A stretch of DNA of 64,000 nucleotides from Strigops habroptila (taxonomy: Eukaryota; Chordata; Aves; Psittaciformes; Psittacidae), in NCBI RefSeq assembly GCF_004027225.2, contig NC_046358.1:1833180-1897179 (forward strand), given 5' to 3'. Every line of letters starts with the position of its first letter. Position 1 is the first letter of the stretch. Position numbers and translations under genes: made by a program. Below are positions 62,501 through 64,000 of this stretch, piece after piece. Under the pieces are notes generated by a model. It saw nothing but the letters and a program-made list of their open reading frames with translations, searched no databases and had not been told where the DNA came from.

Positions 62501-63656
62501 GGGTGCTCATTGGCATGACCATGATGGCTCTTCATCCTCTTCCATCTCTGGCACAGGGTTCCCCTATGAGAAGGTGGTGCAGCGGGTGCTGTACCTCCAG
62601 GTCCTGGACTATGACCGCTTCAGCCGCAATGACCCCATCGGGGAGGTGTCCATCCCCCTCAACAAGGTGGACCTCACCCAGATGCAGACCTTCTGGAAGG
62701 ACCTGAAGCCCTGCAGTGATGGCAGCGTAAGGCCCTGGTCCCCCTCCAAAACATGGGGACAGTCCTCAAGTGGAGGCTCCCCCCTATCCCTGAGGTGTCC
62801 CGATGGGACCACCACCCTCTTGCTACCCCAATGGGGACGTTTTCTGCTTTGTGAGAAGGTTTGATGTCCATTGGAGAGGTTTCTCATCCCAAATCTTTAT
62901 TTTAAGGCACTAAGTAGTCCAGAGTGTCTCATTTTGGGTCCAAACAAGCCATTTTGGGTAGATCTAAAATAGTCTGGAGTGTCTCATTTTGGGTCAAAAA
63001 AAGCTGTTTTGAGTAGATCTAAAATGAAAGTTCTCTCCTGCCTCCAGCAAGACCACAGAATGTCCCACTGGGGATGGCCCCGTTTCCTCCTGCCCTGATT
63101 TTCTGTGTGACCCCAAAGTCCGCCCTTGGGACAGCTCTGGAGGGGGGTTCCCAGACCCTGCTCGCACAGTGGGACATGGCAGCTTTAGGCGCCCTATCAA
63201 GGCTTGGACTGGGCGCTGTGGTGAGGAGCACCCACCTAAGAGCCTCTGTGGGTCCCACAGGGAAGCCGTGGGGAGCTGCTGCTGTCGCTGTGCTACAACC
63301 CCTCCGCCAACTCCATCGTGGTGAACATCATCAAAGCACGTAACCTCAAAGCCATGGACATCGGGGGCACATCAGGTATAAGCTCCACCTCCTGCCACGT
63401 TGGGTATCACTTCGCGATGCCCGGCCAGGGCTGAGAGCATCTCCTGTCCCCCCCAGACCCCTACGTGAAGGTGTGGCTGATGTACAAGGACAAGCGGGTG
63501 GAGAAGAAGAAGACGGTGGTCATGAAACGGTGCCTGAACCCCGTCTTCAACGAGTCCTTCGCCTTTGACATCCCCACGGAGCGGCTGCGCGAGACCACCA
63601 TCGTCATCACCGTCATGGACAAGGACAGGCTGAGCCGCAACGATGTCATTGGCAAG
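35513..63656 (+). CDS. SYT7: Synaptotagmin-7 (SYT7), 12 coding exons, 3' end outside the window
   Basis: SYT7 is a slow, high-affinity Ca2+ sensor on vesicles, lysosomes and the plasma membrane. It acts in lysosome exocytosis, asynchronous release and synaptic facilitation. The 12 exons join in frame (31, 104, 80, 132, 216, 387, 126, 136, 271, 170, 115 and 200 bp) to give 656 codons. In the full-length reading, the N-terminal membrane segment is at about residues 17-39 with Cys35, Cys38 and Cys41 at its cytosolic edge. A long linker follows to about residue 420, then C2A at about 425-547 and C2B from about 552. The C2A Ca2+ ligands are D453, D459, D512, D514 and D520. The C2B ligands are D584, D590, D644, D646 and D652. 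The reading stops at IGK, so the last 30-40 residues of C2B lie past 64000. The ATG sits in a CpG island in a CCGCCGCCATG context. Recognition rests on near-identity of the C2 domains to mammalian SYT7 as I know it; no alignment was run. Confidence 0.97.
40622..40853 (-). mobile_element. CR1 LINE 3' fragment in SYT7 intron 1
   Basis: The copy starts ATAGACTCATGGAATGG. It is antisense to SYT7. After GGGAAGAACTTC it changes to TACCTTATACCTAACCTGG, which is unlike the standard copies. Confidence 0.88.
41998..42425 (-). mobile_element. CR1 LINE, mosaic copy, in SYT7 intron 1
   Basis: The first 205 bases match the common subfamily. From about TTCCTTATATTTAACC onward the sequence is of a different CR1 subfamily, with CATCACCCCTTGTCCCATCG and GAACAGCCCCAATGTTCTC. 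It is antisense to SYT7. Confidence 0.88.
43378..43465. repeat. Degenerate GAGATGCACAAAGCC repeat
   Basis: About five short units of 15-21 bases with the pattern GAGA-GC-CAAA-CC follow one another in intron 1. Confidence 0.6.
44712..44945 (+). mobile_element. CR1 LINE 3' fragment in SYT7 intron 1
   Basis: The copy starts at about GATATAAGCAAGAAGCTC and ends with ATTCTATGATTTTATGATTTT, a lengthened tail. Confidence 0.9.
46318..46750. repeat. Purine-rich GGGAAAGGGGAAG array in SYT7 intron 1
   Basis: About 430 bases of nearly pure G and A form degenerate units with recurring GGCATTAGGAAGGCAAAGAG-like blocks. The last 375 bases before exon 2 are ordinary sequence. Confidence 0.88.
47125..47228 (+). 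CDS. SYT7: SYT7 coding exon 2 (transmembrane anchor)
   Basis: The acceptor is CCCCACAG before 47125 and the donor is CTG/GTGAGT after 47228. The exon runs from phase 1 to phase 0 and encodes residues 11-45. It begins [14 protein letters not shown] and forms one hydrophobic helix followed by a Cys-containing QWCQRKL juxtamembrane stretch. The cysteines at 35, 38 and 41 match the palmitoylation cluster known in the family. The whole membrane anchor lies in this exon. Confidence 0.96.
48236..48520. repeat. 52-bp minisatellite in SYT7 intron 2
   Basis: GGATTAGC (or GAATTAGC) recurs at 48293, 48345, 48397, 48449 and 48501, exactly 52 bases apart each time. The unit also contains CATCCAAGAAAGTTGGGTAT. 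About five and a half copies are present. Confidence 0.95.
49039..49559 (-). mobile_element. Solo LTR of an avian endogenous retrovirus, antisense in SYT7 intron 2
   Basis: Read on the minus strand, the element opens TGGCCTGTTTTCAGCTG. It has a TATA box CCAGTATATAAACTGG at about 49310-49325 and an ATTAAA polyadenylation-type signal near 49138. It ends around CTGAACCATGGCCA. The middle contains the block AGCAATTATATTGGGCATCACTTG split by small changes. I recognise this arrangement from LTRs that are common in bird genomes. No gag, pol or env sequence lies beside it, so it is a solo LTR. Target-site duplications are not clear, and the ends may be off by several bases. Confidence 0.8.
49703..50190 (+). 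mobile_element. CR1 LINE just upstream of SYT7 exon 3
   Basis: The copy runs from CTCCAACACAAGAGGGACG to CCATCTATGATTC in sense orientation. Its end is 101 bases before exon 3, and it begins about 140 bases after the solo LTR. Confidence 0.9.
50292..50371 (+). CDS. SYT7: SYT7 coding exon 3 (juxtamembrane linker)
   Basis: The acceptor is CTCTGCAG before 50292 and the donor is ATCAA/GTAGGT at 50371. It encodes [16 protein letters not shown] and then a basic stretch, residues 46-71, plus two bases of codon 72. It leaves in phase 2 with AA pending. Residue 72 therefore depends on splicing: Lys (AAG) when joined to exon 8 and Asn (AAT) when joined to exon 4. A CR1 copy ends about 100 bp upstream of the acceptor. 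Confidence 0.95.
50372..51997 (+). other. SYT7: SYT7 intron 3
   Basis: A short ATCC run lies at about 51797-51821, and an irregular GAACACA/ACACA-rich stretch at 51596-51705. A C/T-rich stretch precedes the exon 4 acceptor. Nothing else is recognisable. Confidence 0.85.
51797..51821. repeat. Short (ATCC)n run in SYT7 intron 3
   Basis: About six ATCC units. The run lies 180 bases before exon 4. Confidence 0.9.
51998..52129 (+). CDS. SYT7: SYT7 cassette exon 4 (long-form linker)
   Basis: The exon is 132 bp, or 44 codons, with phase 2 at both ends. A pyrimidine-rich stretch ends in GCTGTAG before 51998, and the donor is CTCAA/GTGAGT. The peptide begins [19 protein letters not shown] and continues with an aromatic- and proline-rich stretch ending PRLSL. 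I associate this sequence with the long SYT7 isoforms of other vertebrates. The open frame, phase match and strong sites make it a clear exon. Its inclusion is probably tissue-regulated, which is an inference from family knowledge. Confidence 0.9.
52130..52664 (+). other. SYT7: SYT7 intron 4
   Basis: This 535-bp intron contains TTCCTCCTC runs at 52190-52222 and a CTCTGTCTGTC tract at 52495-52560. Such pyrimidine stretches are typical of binding sites for PTB-type splicing repressors. Confidence 0.75.
52665..52880 (+). CDS. SYT7: SYT7 cassette exon 5 (long-form linker)
   Basis: The exon is 216 bp, or 72 codons, with phase 2 at both ends. Only the acceptor GGCCCAG before 52665 keeps the frame; the stronger-looking TTATCAG 15 bases further on would shift it. 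The donor is TCCAA/GTGAGT. The peptide includes [15 protein letters not shown], an acidic and basic hydrophilic stretch, and ends GKLSLS. It is GC-rich, with many CpGs, unlike the flanking intron. A long CTCTGTCTGTC pyrimidine tract lies upstream at 52495-52635. The exact start is less certain than for the other exons. Confidence 0.82.
53955..54061. repeat. Left part of GTGCAGGCAGG minisatellite
   Basis: The sequence consists of GGTGCAGGCAGGGTGTGCAG variants and ends where the CR1 copy starts. Confidence 0.9.
54062..54420 (+). mobile_element. CR1 LINE with ORF2 C-terminal remnant, inside a minisatellite
   Basis: The copy starts GAGACCTCAGAGCAGCC and ends ATTCTATGATTCTATGA. It still reads in frame as the C-terminal end of the CR1 ORF2 protein, with motifs [18 protein letters not shown] and [10 protein letters not shown], ending at a stop at 54330-54332. 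It is a different subfamily from most copies here and sits within GTGCAGGCAGG repeats on both sides. Confidence 0.92.
54421..54800. repeat. Right part of GTGCAGGCAGG minisatellite, 51-bp period
   Basis: GCTGTGGGCA starts at 54499, 54550, 54601, 54652, 54703 and 54754, a fixed step of 51 bases. Each unit contains four 10-11 base subunits such as GTGCAGGCAGG. The step is a multiple of three, so several frames stay open on both strands. Confidence 0.95.
56097..56483 (+). CDS. SYT7: SYT7 cassette exon 6, largest linker exon
   Basis: The exon is 387 bp, or 129 codons, with phase 2 at both ends. A long C/T tract ends CCCTAAG before 56097, and the donor is TTCCT/GTAAGT. The peptide starts [16 protein letters not shown]. 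It continues through a Gln/His/Ser-rich stretch and a (Gly-Thr)5 run at residues 257-266, and ends DMKSFL. It is predicted to be disordered and is rich in Ser, Gly, Arg and Gln. The exon is GC-rich inside a pyrimidine-rich intron and is followed at once by a very long CT tract. Confidence 0.88.
56302..56331 (+). repeat. SYT7: (GGCACC)5 coding microsatellite in SYT7 exon 6
   Basis: Five perfect hexamers lie in the reading frame GGC ACC and encode (Gly-Thr)5, residues 257-266 of the long form. Length changes by one unit would keep the frame. Confidence 0.95.
56484..58734 (+). other. SYT7: SYT7 intron 6
   Basis: The first 750 bases are nearly pure pyrimidine and are listed as a repeat. From 57240 to 58680 the sequence is unique, with no recognisable element. 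Long open frames here reflect C/T-rich and G/C-rich composition and have no protein similarity that I recognise. Confidence 0.8.
56490..57240. repeat. Long polypyrimidine tract after SYT7 exon 6
   Basis: It starts seven bases after the exon 6 donor with CTCTCC and TTGCTCTGTCCA units. It passes into CTTCTCCTTTTCC units and ends in about 90 bases of almost perfect CTTCTC repeat at 57085-57175. Few purines interrupt it from 56740 to 57190. Confidence 0.95.
58735..58860 (+). CDS. SYT7: SYT7 cassette exon 7
   Basis: The exon is 126 bp, or 42 codons, with phase 2 at both ends. The acceptor is TGGGCAG before 58735, after a TTTCTCTTTCTCTCTCTC tract. The donor is AAGAG/GTATGA. The peptide begins [19 protein letters not shown], then an N/Q/P-rich tail ending GDK and a split Arg. 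It is the only linker cassette with a hydrophobic patch. The alternative acceptor GGGAAG six bases later would put the frame out. Confidence 0.88.
58861..61342 (+). other. SYT7: SYT7 intron 7
   Basis: A (GGA)n run lies at 58916-58938, a G run at about 59359, and TG-rich stretches at 60385-60400 and 60470-60560. No repeat family or gene was recognised. Confidence 0.8.
58915..58940. repeat. (GGA)n run in SYT7 intron 7
   Basis: Seven GGA units lie about 60 bases after exon 7. Confidence 0.9.
61343..61478 (+). CDS. SYT7: SYT7 coding exon 8 (constitutive linker)
   Basis: The acceptor is TTTCCCCAG before 61343 and the donor is CTCATG/GTGGGT. It enters in phase 2 and leaves in phase 0. It encodes [16 protein letters not shown], then [20 protein letters not shown] and TSEMLM. 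This matches the linker present in every SYT7 form that I know. It can accept exon 3 or any of cassettes 4-7 without a frame change. Confidence 0.95.
61479..61904 (+). other. SYT7: SYT7 intron 8
   Basis: This 426-bp intron holds no recognisable element. Confidence 0.9.
61905..62175 (+). CDS. SYT7: SYT7 coding exon 9 (first part of C2A)
   Basis: The acceptor is TTGTCACAG before 61905 and the donor is CGAAG/GTAGGG. It enters in phase 0 and leaves in phase 1. It encodes [13 protein letters not shown] and then the start of C2A from [13 protein letters not shown]. Ca2+-binding loop 1 ([12 protein letters not shown]) supplies D453 and D459. The polybasic strand [17 protein letters not shown] follows. 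The sequence is almost unchanged from mammalian SYT7. Confidence 0.97.
62176..62556 (+). other. SYT7: SYT7 intron 9
   Basis: This 381-bp intron interrupts C2A at the conserved Gly of LFEG. Nothing else was seen. Confidence 0.9.
62557..62726 (+). CDS. SYT7: SYT7 coding exon 10 (second part of C2A)
   Basis: The acceptor is TGGCACAG before 62557 and the donor is GGCAGC/GTAAGG. It enters in phase 1 and leaves in phase 0. It encodes [19 protein letters not shown] and completes C2A. Ca2+ loop 3 ([14 protein letters not shown]) carries D512, D514 and D520. The exon ends with the inter-domain stretch [11 protein letters not shown]. Confidence 0.97.
62727..63260 (+). other. SYT7: SYT7 intron 10
   Basis: This 534-bp intron lies between C2A and C2B and holds a two-copy tandem duplication at 62913-63025. 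Confidence 0.9.
62913..63025. repeat. Two-copy tandem duplication in SYT7 intron 10
   Basis: The unit AGTGTCTCATTTTGGGTC...GTAGATCTAAAAT occurs twice, 58 and 55 bases long, with a few differences. Confidence 0.9.
63261..63375 (+). CDS. SYT7: SYT7 coding exon 11 (start of C2B)
   Basis: The acceptor is TCCCACAG before 63261 and the donor is TCAG/GTATAA. It enters in phase 0 and leaves in phase 1. It encodes [18 protein letters not shown], then [19 protein letters not shown]. This supplies D584 of C2B loop 1. D590 is split across the next intron. Confidence 0.97.
63457..63656 (+). CDS. SYT7: SYT7 coding exon 12 (C2B core, last exon in window)
   Basis: The acceptor is CCCCCCAG before 63457 and the donor is GGCAAG/GTGGGT. 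It enters in phase 1 and leaves in phase 0. It encodes [19 protein letters not shown] with the C2B polybasic strand, then loop 3 [15 protein letters not shown] with D644, D646 and D652. Residue 615 is Cys where I recall Asn in mammalian SYT7 (KRNLNP). The final C2B strands and the C-terminal helix must lie in an exon beyond 64000. Confidence 0.97.
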
Positions 63657-64000
63657 GTGGGTCCCACGGCATTGGTGTGGGGTGGAGGGTCCCCAGCAAT
63701 GTGTCCTCCTCAAGGGTGGCAGCTGGGGGACAACCAGGTCCTTGGTTAATGGCGATTGAGGTCAACTCAAGGTGGAGAGGAAGGTGGAGCGTGGTGGGGT
63801 CCCCTTGTGTTGGCTTTGTATGGTCATCGCTGGTCCTGGCCATGGTGTGTGATGGCAAGGACTCATCTTGCATGAGGGGGGTTGGAACTGGATGATATTA
63901 AGGTCCTTTCCAACCCAAACCCTGCTATGATTCTATGAGCATTGAGATGATGGGGCTCCATCCAACATGGTGGTGCCCATAGCCTGTGCCATGTGGAGCT
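63657..64000 (+). other. SYT7: SYT7 intron 12, 5' part
   Basis: The intron continues past the window. It contains one short CR1 3' end at 63873-63940 and nothing else recognisable. Confidence 0.9.
63873..63940 (+). mobile_element. CR1 LINE extreme 3' end in SYT7 intron 12
   Basis: Only about 68 bases remain, from GGGGGTTGGAACTGGATG to ATGATTCTATGAG. This is the shortest copy recognised. Confidence 0.85.

Overview
ORGANISM AND GENE. The window is vertebrate nuclear DNA, almost certainly from a bird. It carries about 19 truncated copies of the avian CR1 LINE, many ending in the diagnostic ATTCTATG tail, plus one solo LTR of a type common in bird genomes. The one gene that can be read with certainty is synaptotagmin-7 (SYT7) on the + strand. 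Twelve coding exons run from the start codon at 35513 to 63656. All splice phases are compatible and together they give 656 codons. Only the end of the C2B domain and the stop codon lie beyond the right edge. The species cannot be named from this sequence alone. LAYOUT. Bases 1 to about 7850 are AT-richer and hold no coding exon that I can recognise. A CpG island at about 7880-8560 has a CTCF-type core, an RFX-type X-box, and splice-donor-like sequences facing both ways, so it looks like a promoter. From the mammalian gene order, in which DAGLA lies head to head with SYT7, my best inference is that it is the promoter of DAGLA transcribed leftwards, with 1-8177 as its first intron. No DAGLA coding sequence is visible to prove this. 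Bases 8.6-34.4 kb are gene-poor intergenic DNA with many CR1 copies and several minisatellites: a (ATCC)13 run at 20.64 kb and arrays at 23.1, 24.7 and 32.3 kb. A second CpG island at about 34.4-35.75 kb, containing long CCAT/CCCT and CA repeats, surrounds SYT7 exon 1. SYT7 STRUCTURE. Exon 1 (35513-35543) is followed by an 11.6-kb intron. Exon 2 encodes the membrane anchor and exon 3 the juxtamembrane linker. Exons 4-7 (132, 216, 387 and 126 bp) are symmetrical phase-2 cassettes that lengthen the linker. Exon 8 is linker again, exons 9-10 form C2A, and exons 11-12 form most of C2B. Joining exon 3 directly to exon 8 gives the well-known short form, and including all four cassettes gives a long form. 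All ten Asp Ca2+ ligands of the two C2 domains are present. Intronic features include a solo LTR, six CR1 copies (one inserted inside a 51-bp minisatellite), a strictly 52-bp periodic minisatellite, and a roughly 700-bp polypyrimidine tract directly after the donor of exon 6. No RNA genes, CRISPR arrays or other protein-coding genes could be supported.
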